From positions 1,364,001 through 1,428,000 of the forward strand of contig NZ_JAZDRL010000001.1 in the NCBI RefSeq assembly GCF_047501465.1: a stretch of DNA of 64,000 nucleotides. The letters run 5' to 3'. The position numbers were made by a program, and so were the translations under genes. Shown here in pieces: positions 18,261-28,567 of this stretch. A model generated the notes under the pieces. The model was not told the origin of the DNA. It saw only the letters and a program-made list of their open reading frames with translations, and ran no database searches. The stretch is from Pseudochelatococcus sp047501465. Its GTDB lineage: Bacteria > Pseudomonadota > Alphaproteobacteria > Rhizobiales > Beijerinckiaceae. Positions within the stretch are counted from its first letter, which is position 1; the number at the start of each line of letters is the position of its first letter.

Positions 18261-21200
18261 TTAAAGCGAGCGGCGAATTTCTTCGACGGTGTAGCATTCG
18301 ATAACATCGCCGGCGCGCATGTCTTGATAGTTTTCAAATGACATGCCGCATTCCTGACCTGCAACAACTTCCTTGGCATCGTCCTTGAAGCGCTTGAGCT
18401 GCGAGAGCTTGCCTTCATGGATAACGACGTTGTCGCGGATGAGGCGTACGTGCGCACCCTTTTGCACAACACCATCGGTGACAAGACAACCTGCTACCTT
18501 ACCGATCTTGGACACACCGAAGATCTCACGGATCTGGGCATTCCCCAACATATGCTCGCGCAGTGTAGGCGCTAGCATGCCTGACATCGCCGCCTTAACA
18601 TCGTCCACGAGGTTATAGATGATGTTATAATAGCGAATTTCGACGCCTGACCGCTCAGCCGATTCACGGGCTTCTTTATTGGCACGCACGTTGAAGCCAA
18701 TAACCACCGCGCCTGATGCCTCTGCCAGGGTGATATCAGATTCCGTGATCCCGCCAACACCCGTGTGGATGATGCGTGCTGATACTTCGTCGTTGCCGAC
18801 CTTCTCCAACATGCCCACGATGGCTTCTGCAGAGCCCTGCACATCCGACTTGACGACGAGTGCGAATTCCTTGCGGCCCGCACCTTCTTTCAAATCGCGC
18901 ATCATATCTGCCAACGACCGTGCTGCGCCTGCGCCCCGTACCGCCGCAAGATCGCGCTTCTGGCGGATGCGGTAGCCGGTGATTTCACGTGCACGTGCTT
19001 CCGATTCAACAACAGCCACGCGATCGCCCGCTTCAGGCGTACCATTAAATCCAAGCACTTCCGCAGGTACGGATGGTCCCGCTTCGCGAATCTGCGAGCC
19101 GGTGTCAGCAATCAGGGCACGTACACGGCCCCATTCTGCACCCGCTACCACAATATCACCGACCTTCAATGTGCCGCGCTGTACGAGCACAGTTGCAACT
19201 GGTCCGCGACCACGATCAAGCTTTGCTTCAATAACCGTGCCTTCTGCAGAGTGATCAGGATTAGCCTTCAGCTCAAGAATCTCGGCTTGTAGCTGAAGAC
19301 CTTCAAGCAGCTTGTCGAGGTTGGTGCCAACCTTTGCCGATACTTCGAACTCAAGCGTTTCACCGCCCATCGATTCGACTACGATACCATGCTGCAACAG
19401 TTCTGTACGAACCCGCTGCGGGTTAGCACTTGGCTTATCGATCTTATTGATCGCTACGATCAGCGGTACTTGAGCGGCTGTTGCATGGTTGATAGCCTCA
19501 ATGGTTTGCGGCATGACACCGTCATCAGCTGCAACCACGAGCACTACGACGTCTGTTACCTTTGCACCGCGAGCGCGCATTGCTGTAAAGGCGGCGTGGC
19601 CAGGAGTATCAATGAAGGTAATCTTGCCGCCCAGAGGGGATGTGACCTGATACGCACCAATATGCTGCGTGATACCACCCGCTTCACCAGATACAACATT
19701 CGCATTGCGAATTGCATCGAGTAGTGACGTCTTACCATGGTCAACGTGACCCATGATGGTAACAACTGGCGGACGCGGCATAAGCTCTTCCGCATTGTCT
19801 GGAGCTGTGTTGAACAGGCCCTCTTCAACATCCGCTTCAGCAACACGCTTAACCGTATGACCAAGCTCTTCCGCGATCAGCTGAGCTGTATCAGCATCAA
19901 TCACATCAGTAATCTTGTGCATTTCGCCTTGCTTCATCAGCAGGCGAATCACGTCAACACCACGCTCAGCCATACGAATGGCGAGTTCCTGAATGGTGAT
20001 CGTTTCAGGAATAATCACCTCACGGCTGATCTTTTCCTTTGGTTCCACATTCTGCTGGCCACGCATACGCTGCTGGCGACGGCGGTAAGCCGCGACCGAA
20101 TGTGTACGCTCGCCCAGATCCCCCGCTGTTGCGGCAGAAACAGTAAGGCGACCTCGACGCTTTTCATCACCAGTGCCTTTGGAAGGCTTTGGTGCTGGCG
20201 GCAACGCGGCGCGAGCCGGAGCACCGCCACCAGGACGGCGTGCTTGACGTGGCCCATCACTATCATCCACATCGCCGCCGATACGTCCACGACCAGGTGC
20301 ACCGGGCGCTGCGCTTACAGGCCGACGCGGTGTCGTGTGATCTGCAGCAGGGGCAGGAGCCGCACTGCCACTGCCAGAGCGAGCCGGGCTGCCCGAGCGC
20401 ATAGGAGCGCGTTCAGAGCGAGGTGCCGTTGAAGGCTCACCACCTGCAAGACGACGACGGGCCTCTTCTTCTGAACGACGCTTGATTTCATCGTTCTGGC
20501 GGCGACGCTCATCTTCCTCGCGCTTACGCGCTTCGGCAGCTTCTCGTTCAGCCTTTGCGCGCGCATCACGCTCTGCGCGCAGTTTTGCCTCTTCAATCGC
20601 CCGACGGCGATCATCGTCTTCGCGCTTTTTAGCCTCTGATAAAGCTTGCAGACGTGCATCGCGCTCGTCATCGGTCAATGTGCGAAGCACAACACCCGAT
20701 CCTCCACGCTGGTTGCCTGAACGATTACCTGGACGTGTGTTTCCACCGGAACGTCCACCTGGAGCCGCAAGTGTACGCCCTTGAGGGGCTGCAGGGCCGG
20801 TGCGAACCGGATTAGCTGGAGCAGCCGGAACACGTGGCGCTGCTGGGCGCGGAGCAGGCGCAGCAACAGGAGTTTCCTCCACCTTAGCTGCAACTGGTGC
20901 TGCTGGTGCAGGTGCGGTGTCCTCAGCTTTGGGAGCTGCTGGAGCGGGGCCTGCTGTCACAGATGCTTCAGGTGTAGCTATTGCAGCAGGTGCTGCAGCT
21001 GGAGCGGGTTGCTCATTTGCGACCGGGTTAACCGGCGTTTGTGCTGGGGCAGGCGCTGGGGCAGACGTCACCGCCGCCGCAGGCGTCGAAGGGGCAGCCT
21101 GTACAGGCGTTGCCTCTTTCGTCTCAGCGGTTGTCGGTGCCATTACCCGGCGCTTAACCTTTTCTACCACAACGGCTTTTGTGCGCCCATGAGAGAAGCT

Positions 21201-21329
21201 TTGGCGCACGACGCCCTGTTCGACAGGGCGCTTCAGCGTCAGCGTCTTAGAGGGCGTCACGCTTAGCGTCTTGTCGTTCGGGTTCTTTGTATCGGTCATT
21301 CCGTCGGTGTCCTGCGCCTTCGCGTTCAT
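18261..21329 (-). CDS. infB: translation initiation factor IF-2
   Basis: GTPase that places initiator tRNA on the 30S subunit. The 1022-residue protein has the alphaproteobacterial N terminus (DKTLSVTPSKTLTLKRP, then SFSHGRTKAVVVEKVKRR), a long Ala/Pro- and Arg/Glu-rich linker of low complexity (about residues 70-390), and the G domain with GHVDHGKTSLLDAIR, DTPGHAAFTAMRARG and NKIDKP. The ATG at 21329 overlaps the ylxR stop as ATGA, supporting coupled translation from there; an internal ATG at 21299 is the start most like other rhizobial IF-2. Terminator directly behind. Confidence 0.96.
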   Translation of the reverse strand: MNAKAQDTDGMTDTKNPNDKTLSVTPSKTLTLKRPVEQGVVRQSFSHGRTKAVVVEKVKRRVMAPTTAETKEATPVQAAPSTPAAAVTSAPAPAPAQTPVNPVANEQPAPAAAPAAIATPEASVTAGPAPAAPKAEDTAPAPAAPVAAKVEETPVAAPAPRPAAPRVPAAPANPVRTGPAAPQGRTLAAPGGRSGGNTRPGNRSGNQRGGSGVVLRTLTDDERDARLQALSEAKKREDDDRRRAIEEAKLRAERDARAKAEREAAEARKREEDERRRQNDEIKRRSEEEARRRLAGGEPSTAPRSERAPMRSGSPARSGSGSAAPAPAADHTTPRRPVSAAPGAPGRGRIGGDVDDSDGPRQARRPGGGAPARAALPPAPKPSKGTGDEKRRGRLTVSAATAGDLGERTHSVAAYRRRQQRMRGQQNVEPKEKISREVIIPETITIQELAIRMAERGVDVIRLLMKQGEMHKITDVIDADTAQLIAEELGHTVKRVAEADVEEGLFNTAPDNAEELMPRPPVVTIMGHVDHGKTSLLDAIRNANVVSGEAGGITQHIGAYQVTSPLGGKITFIDTPGHAAFTAMRARGAKVTDVVVLVVAADDGVMPQTIEAINHATAAQVPLIVAINKIDKPSANPQRVRTELLQHGIVVESMGGETLEFEVSAKVGTNLDKLLEGLQLQAEILELKANPDHSAEGTVIEAKLDRGRGPVATVLVQRGTLKVGDIVVAGAEWGRVRALIADTGSQIREAGPSVPAEVLGFNGTPEAGDRVAVVESEARAREITGYRIRQKRDLAAVRGAGAARSLADMMRDLKEGAGRKEFALVVKSDVQGSAEAIVGMLEKVGNDEVSARIIHTGVGGITESDITLAEASGAVVIGFNVRANKEARESAERSGVEIRYYNIIYNLVDDVKAAMSGMLAPTLREHMLGNAQIREIFGVSKIGKVAGCLVTDGVVQKGAHVRLIRDNVVIHEGKLSQLKRFKDDAKEVVAGQECGMSFENYQDMRAGDVIECYTVEEIRRSL

Positions 21330-22129
21330 TCTTGCCCCAAGATCGCCTGGTCAGCGAGCTTTCCCCCAGTCATTTCCCCACCTTGGGGATTTGCTGGTGT
21401 ATCGGAAGCCTCTGTTGGCGTCGATAATTCTGTCATGCGATAACGTGCCAGCCTTTGCCAGCGCGTCATGAAACCGTCGCTTCCAGATCCGGCGACAACA
21501 GCTGCATGTATCACATGTATGCGGCCTAAAGCCAAATCCAAATGTGCGCCTTCAAAACAATCAATGACAGGAACAGCATCCGGTTCTCGATTGTGTCTCT
21601 CTTGCAACGGTTGACGACCACGAAAAAGAGCTTGTGCAATTTTTCGCCGACCGTCTGCCGCTGCTTCCCGTGCGTGTATCACTGCGGCAATCTTGACTTT
21701 GCCATCTACACGCGCAGCAAGCTCTTCAACCTTGCCAAAACCCGTCACGACAGCCCCGGCTTTATTGGCAAGTGCCAATGCTTGCATCACATCTCGACAT
21801 AATAATGCCTCGATATCATCAGCAAGCGTTGCCGTTACCTTAACATTGCTCTTAAGGGCGCGGCTGAAAGTTTTTCCACGCATGGCCTGCAACACAGTTT
21901 CCCGTGTTGCCTCAATCCATACACCACGACCAGGTAGTCTGGCACGAATATCTGGCACTAATGTGTCATCAGGCCCAACAACAAAGCGAATCATCGCTTC
22001 TTTTGCCATAGGCTGACGGGACACCGCGCAGCTGCGGTTGTCCTCTCGTGCAGATGTTTCGCCTTCTATGCGTGGCAAACCGTTCCCCTTAAGCCTCTTC
22101 AGTGTGCGCGACTGCAACTGCGTCTGCAT
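21326..22129 (-). CDS. ylxR: YlxR-family RNA-binding protein
   Basis: A 267-residue DUF448 protein. The YlxR core is near residues 30-105 (RSCAVSRQPMAKEAMIRFVVGPDD, LPGRGVWIEATRETV), followed by an L7Ae-like domain (QALALANKAGAVVTGFGKVEE) and a variable tail. It lies between nusA and infB, the standard position, and is thought to bind nucleic acid. The ATG at 22129 overlaps nusA by 41 bases; a TTG at 22078 with AAGGGG six bases upstream and just past the nusA stop is an attractive alternative start (250 residues). Confidence 0.88.
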   Translation of the reverse strand: MQTQLQSRTLKRLKGNGLPRIEGETSAREDNRSCAVSRQPMAKEAMIRFVVGPDDTLVPDIRARLPGRGVWIEATRETVLQAMRGKTFSRALKSNVKVTATLADDIEALLCRDVMQALALANKAGAVVTGFGKVEELAARVDGKVKIAAVIHAREAAADGRRKIAQALFRGRQPLQERHNREPDAVPVIDCFEGAHLDLALGRIHVIHAAVVAGSGSDGFMTRWQRLARYRMTELSTPTEASDTPANPQGGEMTGGKLADQAILGQE

Positions 22130-23705
22130 CGCTTGTTGCTTCTTCGTTAGCTATGGACTCGATCCAGCCAGCTGCAACACGGGCAGCCATGATCATGTTT
22201 TCAGCTTCTTGACGAGAAACCTCAAAGCCATCCAAGGCACCTTTATGACGGGTAACTTCCTGCCCCTTGCGTTCTGACCAGCCTGCGAGCTCATCCGTTG
22301 CGCAACCAGCGAGATCCTCAATGGTACGTATGTCGTTTTCACCAAATGCCACTAGAATAGCTGTGGTTACGCCATCAATGGTGCGCAGTTCGTCCGATAC
22401 ACCAAGTTCTTGACGGCGAGCATCCTGCTCAGCCTCTATGCGGGCCAGATAATTTTGAGCACGCGTCTGAATTTCAGCTGCTGTCTCTTCATCAAAGCCT
22501 TCGATGCCCGTCAGCTCACTGATCTCGACAAAAGCGATTTCTTCAACAGAGCGGAAACCTTCCGATGCCAGCAACTGACCTACGACTTCATCGACATCCA
22601 GCGCCTGCATGAAAGTTGCTGTGCGCTCGACGAATTCTTTCTGACGGCGCTCAGATTCTTCATTCTCAGTCAGAATATCGATGTCCCAACCAGTTAGCTG
22701 AGAGGCAAGGCGCACGTTCTGGCCACGACGACCAATAGCGAGCGATAGCTGTTCATCCGGCACCACGACTTCGATGCGTTCGGAATCTTCATCAAGAACG
22801 ACCTTCACAACCTCAGCCGGTTGCAGTGCATTGACGATGAAAGTTGCCGAATCAGGCGACCATGGAATGATATCGACCTTTTCACCCTGCAGTTCCTGCA
22901 CTACAGCCTGCACACGCGAACCGCGCATACCGACGCAAGCACCGACCGGATCAATGGACGAATCGCGTGAAATTACAGCAATTTTGGCACGCGAGCCGGG
23001 GTCGCGGGCAACAGCTTTAATTTCCACGACGTTGTCGTAAATTTCAGGCACTTCCTGCGCAAATAGCTTCGCCATAAACTGAGGATGTGTTCGCGAAAGG
23101 AAAATTTGTGGACCGCGCGTCTCTCGGCGCACGTCATAGACATAAGCGCGAATACGGTCACCAGGACGGAATGTTTCACGCGGAATCAGCTCGTCACGGC
23201 GCACAATAGCTTCTGCACGGCCCATATCGACAATGACATTGCCATATTCAGCCCGTTTAACAACGCCATTGATAACTTCGCCGATCCGATCCTTAAACTC
23301 ATCGTACTGGCGGTCACGTTCAGCTTCACGCACCTTTTGCACAATAACCTGCTTGGCCGACTGGGCTGCAATACGCCCAAAATCGAAAGGAGGTAGTGTG
23401 TCGGAAATCGAATCGCCAATCTGGGCAGCAGGATTATGTCTGCGCGCTTCGATCAGACTAATCTGGGTCGAAGGATTATCGAGATCACGATCCTCAACGA
23501 CAAGCAGATGGCGCGCCAAACGTAGCTCACCCGTACGCGCATCGATTTCTGCATGAATGTCGGTTTCCGCCCCGTAGCGCGAGCGTGCGGCCTTAGCGAT
23601 AGCGTCTTCCATCGCCGCAATGACGATGGTGCGGTCAATCACCTTTTCCCGCGCTACTGCATCAGCAATCTGCAGAAGCTCAAGCCTGTTGGCACTGACG
23701 GTCAT
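22089..23705 (-). CDS. nusA: transcription termination/antitermination factor NusA
   Basis: A 538-residue RNA polymerase-binding protein: N-terminal domain (LLQIADAVAREKVID), S1 domain (GVVKRAEYGNVIVDMG), two KH domains (VGACVGMRGSRVQAVV, LAIGRRGQNVRLASQLTGWDID), then helix-hairpin-helix acidic repeats typical of the alphaproteobacterial form (two units near residues 370-430 and 450-510). It starts three bases after the rimP stop and overlaps ylxR, so the rimP-nusA-ylxR-infB genes form one operon. Confidence 0.97.
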   Translation of the reverse strand: MTVSANRLELLQIADAVAREKVIDRTIVIAAMEDAIAKAARSRYGAETDIHAEIDARTGELRLARHLLVVEDRDLDNPSTQISLIEARRHNPAAQIGDSISDTLPPFDFGRIAAQSAKQVIVQKVREAERDRQYDEFKDRIGEVINGVVKRAEYGNVIVDMGRAEAIVRRDELIPRETFRPGDRIRAYVYDVRRETRGPQIFLSRTHPQFMAKLFAQEVPEIYDNVVEIKAVARDPGSRAKIAVISRDSSIDPVGACVGMRGSRVQAVVQELQGEKVDIIPWSPDSATFIVNALQPAEVVKVVLDEDSERIEVVVPDEQLSLAIGRRGQNVRLASQLTGWDIDILTENEESERRQKEFVERTATFMQALDVDEVVGQLLASEGFRSVEEIAFVEISELTGIEGFDEETAAEIQTRAQNYLARIEAEQDARRQELGVSDELRTIDGVTTAILVAFGENDIRTIEDLAGCATDELAGWSERKGQEVTRHKGALDGFEVSRQEAENMIMAARVAAGWIESIANEEATSDADAVAVAHTEEA

Positions 23706-23708
23706 CCG

Positions 23709-24431
23709 TCACTCCTTCCGTGAGGGGTTTTTCCCAGTCTGGGTTTTTCCGGCTTTTCCCGTGGCGGCTTTGCATTTCTTGGCAAGCGGCTTGTCGCCAT
23801 CGGGGCCAGGTTCGCCCGGTGCATTATCATTATCCGCCGCGGGCAAGGCCGCGTCGTCAGTATTGTTTGCAGCAGCCTTGGCCGCACGCAGCGCTTCTGT
23901 AATAAGCGCGTCAGTTAAAATAAGCCGTGCCTCTCCAATGCTGCGTAATGGCAGGGCAACTACTGGCTCTGCACCTTCAGCAACATCAGGCAATTCTATA
24001 AGTGCGCTTTCACCCTCAACACCCCGCAAGATGCCACGAAAACGCTTACGTCCATTCAGTGGCAGCGAAAGATCAACGCGTGCTTCGTGGCCCATCCAGC
24101 GCCTAAAATCGCCAGCACGTACCAATGGACGATCAATCCCCGGGGAGGATATCTCCAGATTATAATTGCTGGTGATCGGATCCTCAAGATCCAGAACCGG
24201 TGAGACAGCGTGGCTGACAACCTCGCAGTCATCAACGCTCATGTTTCCATCCGGACGCTCAGCCATAATCTGAACTGTGCAGCCATTAAGAGCATTTACC
24301 TTAACGCGTACCAGTCGATAGCCCGCGTCCAACAACACGGGCTCAACGATTGCTGCCACACGTGCAGCTACACCCGTTTCGGTGGTCAGACGCGGCTCTA
24401 GCAATTGCGGGTCGTTGGTTGTCGGTTCCAT
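23709..24431 (-). CDS. rimP: ribosome maturation factor RimP
   Basis: A 240-residue protein for 30S assembly. The core has VLLDAGYRLVRVKV, DCEVVSHAVSPVLDLEDPI and the hallmark YNLEISSPGIDRPL. The last 60 residues are a charged tail ending in repeated Lys/Gly, longer than the enterobacterial protein but usual for Hyphomicrobiales. It is the first gene of the nusA operon; the promoter must lie in the gap at 24432-24600. Confidence 0.94.
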   Translation of the reverse strand: MEPTTNDPQLLEPRLTTETGVAARVAAIVEPVLLDAGYRLVRVKVNALNGCTVQIMAERPDGNMSVDDCEVVSHAVSPVLDLEDPITSNYNLEISSPGIDRPLVRAGDFRRWMGHEARVDLSLPLNGRKRFRGILRGVEGESALIELPDVAEGAEPVVALPLRSIGEARLILTDALITEALRAAKAAANNTDDAALPAADNDNAPGEPGPDGDKPLAKKCKAATGKAGKTQTGKNPSRKE

Positions 24432-25045
24432 AGGTTCTCGCGGTTTCCAAACTTTATTTCTGAAGGCAGCTTATTTCATAAGGTAATGCAGCAACATGCC
24501 ATCAAATGGAAGTCACACAGCGCCAAACGGAGCAGTCTCTAAGGAGACCACTCATCATAATAGCTCTATTCGACCATTTGATGGGATGGCACATCCTTAC
24601 CTCTATATGGCTGCTAACGCAAGTGCCGAATGATAGCGAAAATGACAGATACTGCAGGAAGCTGTCTTTACCTTTAATATGCTTATGCGGAATGGGTTGC
24701 ATTCTCGAAGGGATTTTTCTCAGAAATTAGCTTTGTCTGCAGGTGAGCCCGTTGCGATTGAGAAAAGAAATATCGAATCAATTTTCTTGGTCTTTATCAT
24801 TTTTGTTTTCATTGTGAGTAACGTTTTTCAGATGGAAATCCGTTCTTTTTTGGTAGAGGCCAATAAAGAATTTGAAATAGCCGATGTATCAATGTGGAGG
24901 CTGTTTTAAAGGCTTTCTAACGGTGCATAAACACATAATGATGGTGTTATAGTCGTTACTTGCTCCGCTTTATCGATATTGCCGTTGACACGGACGCAAT
25001 AGCCCTTTAACGGGATCGCTTCCTACTGAACAGGAGTGACAGAAC
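24432..25045. other. intergenic region, no supported gene
   Basis: Gap of 614 bases between rimP (leftward) and the FYDLN-protein gene (rightward), so it should contain both promoters. Short open frames on the plus strand at 24506-24730 and 24679-24909 overlap each other, lack ribosome sites and resemble nothing I know. No RNA gene or repeat is seen. Confidence 0.4.
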
Positions 25046-25426
25046 GTGGCGAAACCGGAACTCGGCACGAAGCGCCTATGCCTGAGCTGCGGCGCCAAGT
25101 TTTATGATCTCAACAGAGATCCAATTCTCTGCCCTAAGTGCAGCGCCCCTTTCTATGTGGCAGCTGTGCGCGCTGCGCCTCTCGTATCATCTACGGATGA
25201 TGAAGATGAGGCGGCAGAAGGGGATGTTGTTGACATTGTCTCGCTTGATGATGTTGCAGCAGAGGAAAGTGCACCTGAAATCGTCAATGATGACGATGAT
25301 ATCGATCTTGGGGATGATGACATCCCTGATGACGATGAGGCGACCTTCCTTGCTGACGACGATGATGACAGTGACGATGTTTCTGATTTGATCGATAGCG
25401 ATATCGACAACGACGACGAGCACTAA
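25046..25426 (+). CDS. FYDLN acid domain protein (TIGR02300 family)
   Basis: A 126-residue alphaproteobacterial protein. The first 40 residues carry two CxxC pairs (LCLSCGAKFYDLN and CPKCSAPF) that look like a zinc ribbon, with the name-giving FYDLN. The remainder is a long, highly acidic Asp/Glu tail of low complexity. Function is unknown. It starts with GTG behind an AGGAG. The two tRNA-Ala genes follow on the same strand. Confidence 0.9.
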   Translation: MAKPELGTKRLCLSCGAKFYDLNRDPILCPKCSAPFYVAAVRAAPLVSSTDDEDEAAEGDVVDIVSLDDVAAEESAPEIVNDDDDIDLGDDDIPDDDEATFLADDDDDSDDVSDLIDSDIDNDDEH

Positions 25427-25465
25427 ATATACTTGCGAGATCGTGAGTAGAAAACGGTGGATGAG

Positions 25466-25500
25466 GCCAGCATAAGAGGCTTGACCCTTTTTATGCTGGC
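25466..25500 (+). terminator. stem-loop behind the FYDLN gene
   Basis: Ten-base inverted repeat (25466-25475 and 25491-25500) 40 bases after the stop codon, with a 15-base loop. No U run follows on the plus strand, so termination efficiency is doubtful; it could instead stabilise the transcript end. Confidence 0.4.
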
Positions 25501-25619
25501 GTTATACATGCCACCGTGAAATCTGGCTGGGCATGCCGTGCTAGATTTGCAAAAGTTGCACAAGACGCTTCCCAAAGCGTCTTCTGATCCAAGTGTATGG
25601 TTCAGATGTACAACAATAA

Positions 25620-25695
<76 letters not shown>

Positions 25696-25836
25696 GAATT
25701 TATGTCGTTGCTTGCGGTTATTCCTTTAGGGATAATAGCAGTAGCGTTTTGTAAAATGCCGACATGTCGTCGAAGTTATTAAGCAACATTGCTTAGTGAT
25801 GCTGCTTTGCCCCTCATTATCATGAGGTGGCTGGAT

Positions 25837-25912
<76 letters not shown>

Positions 25913-26451
25913 AATTACGAGTTATTTATCCGTATTTTCTGATCAGAATGAATTGTCTTTTGATCAATTCATGGTTGAGCTGTTTTATGCGGTAAAAATT
26001 TATGCTTAATCTAGCTTAATAATATAACGAGATGGCCAGATAAGTATACGTATAAGCGTAAAATAGATATTGCTATCTATGGCTACATTCGATCTGCAAG
26101 CTATTTCGGTTTGTGATTTTTTTGATGGCAAGTTACTCCAGTCTTAGACACCATGCTTAAGCTCAATCTTATCTTGCATGGCTTAAGTTATGACGTTATA
26201 TTACCGTGTCCATTTATCCCTAACCAAGCAAGACTCTTAAATGCCTAAATTTAGCCTCGATTGTGATTTTTAGCACAGAGATCTTAAAGCGCCCGTGGCA
26301 GCATTGACATTATAAACGTTGTGTCTCGGATTTTCCTTGACCTTCCACAATCGTACCGGGCATTAAGGCCAAATATGATGACTCTGAATTTGCTAATTAA
26401 AGACTTGGCATTATCTTAATAACGGTACTTTAGTAGGGATTTGATTGCGCC
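25913..26451. other. AT-rich intergenic region upstream of sctW
   Basis: Gap of 539 bases between tRNA-Ala copy 2 and sctW, clearly more AT-rich than the left half of the window. It must contain the sctW promoter. Two similar words ATGCTTAAG and ATGGCTTAAG lie about 30 bases apart near 26152-26185; otherwise I see no gene, integrase fragment or repeat of the tRNA end. Confidence 0.4.
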
Positions 26452-27903
26452 ATGGCTGGAGAAATCACATCACGTAATGCTCAGGAAAGCCCCATTCATT
26501 CAACGAGTGCGGGTCGTGGTGTGGATCCGGCTGCCCTGTTTTTGCAGTCAGGTGGCCTTTATAACGGCGAGAAGATTGCTCCTATTCCGCAAACCAATGC
26601 AGCTGGTTTGGTTGAGAGTGTCGAAAATCTTGCTGAATCTGGCGCTATTGCTCTCCAGAATCGTAATCGTACAGCTGGAAGCTCCCAAGGCAACGTGCGT
26701 AGCCGCCCTGTTTCGGGGCGTAGTAGCGCCGCTGAAATGCGCGATACGACCTCCTCGACAGCTGACGCTGATGAGCCAGATGCTGTTGTCAAACGTATTT
26801 CCACACTGCTGGATGCGTTTGACGGCGGCGGTGGCGGCGGCGGCATGGGGGGCGGTGGTCACGGCGGTGGTGATGCTGGTCAGCAGCAGCGGCAGCATGC
26901 ACAGTCACAACAGGCTGTGGGGAGCATGGGCAGTGCTTCCTCCAAACAATCCGCTGTTTTGGTCGACCGTTTGAATGCGATTCGCGATAAAGCTCTGGAC
27001 ATTCTTGCCGCGCAACCTGGTATTAATCAGGGGCAGTTGCTTGAAAGCATCATCGATGCTGTTCGTGAAGCATTGGGTGAGCTCAGCTTCGATCACGTCC
27101 AGCAGATGACAGCTCTTGAGGTTGCTCGCAGCCATTTTGGTGGGGCTGATGATATCTTTAGTAGCGCGCTCAATTCTCTGCAGCAGGACTATGAGCGGTT
27201 TGATGTCGGCGGTTTCCTCAGCAAAGCTGTTCGCAGCACCTTTGATACAATCAACGCTGCAAAAGCTGCGCGCGCGACAATGGAAACGGACCCCACTGCT
27301 ACGCGCGCTTACCAGCGCCAGCAGTTCCGTGAAAACGTCAAGGCTTTAGGTAACATTATCGAGTCGCTTGAGCGGACGCATCCTAAGATGCCTATGCAAG
27401 CCGCTATTTCGGATTACATGGCAATTGCTGGTCATGAGATTAGCAATAGTGATGGCATCAATATCGATAAGCAGTTTCTGCATAGCTTGCTCAGTGAGTT
27501 AGCTGCTCTGAAAGCTTTGAACTCAGTATATGATATCACGCTGGAGCTATTGGATAAAACCAATCTACAGGAGAATGATCAGTTCACTGCATCTGTGATG
27601 TTGCGTCCTATTCTGGAGTTAGTGGCAGCAACGAAGCCAGTGGATGCAAATGCTATTAGGGAGAACTCCCTTGCTGTGCTGCCAAAGAACATGGACCATG
27701 ATGACATGTTCCTGTTCACCAATAACCTGGCAGACGCTCATGGGCGCTTACCTGATGCTATTTTCCCCGGCGCTTCATATGAAGAACAGCGTGCGGCTCA
27801 GCAGGTTCAGGCTACCGCTGTTCTGAATTGGAGGCATGATTTGGCTGAGGATGAAAACAGGGCCCTTTATGGACCTTCGCCAAAATCACAGGCGGCAGCT
27901 TGA
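26452..27903 (+). CDS. sctW: type III secretion gatekeeper, SctW (YopN/MxiC/SepL) family
   Basis: Cytoplasmic gatekeeper that holds back effectors until translocators are secreted. The 483-residue protein has a polar Ser/Thr-rich N terminus suited to secretion, a striking glycine tract (about residues 125-141), a HrpJ-like helical middle (about 165-300) and a C-terminal region with LLSELAALKALNSVYDITLE resembling the TyeA/SepL C-terminal domain, so both gatekeeper parts are fused in one chain. Identity is by overall pattern and by the CesT-like chaperone gene just downstream; sequence conservation in this family is low. First gene of a plus-strand pair. Confidence 0.72.
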   Translation: MAGEITSRNAQESPIHSTSAGRGVDPAALFLQSGGLYNGEKIAPIPQTNAAGLVESVENLAESGAIALQNRNRTAGSSQGNVRSRPVSGRSSAAEMRDTTSSTADADEPDAVVKRISTLLDAFDGGGGGGGMGGGGHGGGDAGQQQRQHAQSQQAVGSMGSASSKQSAVLVDRLNAIRDKALDILAAQPGINQGQLLESIIDAVREALGELSFDHVQQMTALEVARSHFGGADDIFSSALNSLQQDYERFDVGGFLSKAVRSTFDTINAAKAARATMETDPTATRAYQRQQFRENVKALGNIIESLERTHPKMPMQAAISDYMAIAGHEISNSDGINIDKQFLHSLLSELAALKALNSVYDITLELLDKTNLQENDQFTASVMLRPILELVAATKPVDANAIRENSLAVLPKNMDHDDMFLFTNNLADAHGRLPDAIFPGASYEEQRAAQQVQATAVLNWRHDLAEDENRALYGPSPKSQAAA

Positions 27904-28109
27904 TAACTGAGTAAAACAGAAATTTATCGCACCAGGTTAATGGGGCGAGAGATCGTTTTATAAAATTTGATGCAAAAACAAAATATATACAATGTCGTGA
28001 TAGGAGGCGGCTCGTCATCTGCCTCTCGGCGTAGGCCACTAAAATGTTTGCAATGCATCAAGATTTGTAATCATAACTATGAAGCGCATTCCGCTGTTGA
28101 GGATAATTG

Positions 28110-28490
28110 ATGACGGTTATGTTCTCAAGCGCCAGCTTGCATGCCATTGAAACCTTTGCATCCCGTATCGGTGTGCCTGCTATACCTGCAAGCGACGGTA
28201 CCTATTCATTCCGTTTCGAGCAATCCGGTGATTTGTCTTTCATGCCCTCACTTGACGGCAAGCGGTTGGTTATTAGCCTGGTGCAGGCACAAGCATATGC
28301 GGATTCAGCACGTGAGGCACGTGCGCTTTCTGCGGCAGGGGCTGATCCGGTAACGGGATACTTTCTCTACGTTGGCATGTCGTCAGAGGGCGCTATCGTT
28401 TTTTCATTTATTCTGAATGACTATGAGATCGATACCCCGTCTGTCGAGCGTTGTATAAATAATCTCATTAATGCGCACGCACGGCTGTGA
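28110..28490 (+). CDS. type III secretion chaperone, CesT/Tir chaperone-like
   Basis: A 126-residue small soluble protein with the layout of class I secretion chaperones: an N-terminal helix (HAIETFASRIGVPAI), a beta-rich core (YSFRFEQSGDLSFMPSLDG, LVISLVQ, GYFLYVGMSSEGAIVFSFIL) and a C-terminal helix (SVERCINNLINAH). Such dimers bind effectors or the gatekeeper before secretion. A TTG directly before gives one more codon; the ATG at 28110 behind GAGGA is used. Being 206 bases downstream of sctW it may serve SctW or an effector encoded elsewhere. Confidence 0.72.
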   Translation: MTVMFSSASLHAIETFASRIGVPAIPASDGTYSFRFEQSGDLSFMPSLDGKRLVISLVQAQAYADSAREARALSAAGADPVTGYFLYVGMSSEGAIVFSFILNDYEIDTPSVERCINNLINAHARL

Positions 28491-28567
28491 GCTGGTTATA
28501 ATAGCCAGCAGCGGAGCATGCATTAATTGCTGCTTCTTAAAATAAATCATCAAATTCAATGATATAA

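Noticed and set aside
20400..21150. Repetitive Ala/Pro- and Arg/Glu-rich stretch in infB as a possible separate repeat gene
   Set aside because: It is the normal low-complexity linker of alphaproteobacterial IF-2 and lies in frame with the G domain.
24506..24909. Two overlapping plus-strand frames with a hydrophobic segment between rimP and the FYDLN gene
   Set aside because: No ribosome site, overlapping each other, no recognisable family; they lie in the promoter gap of two divergent genes.
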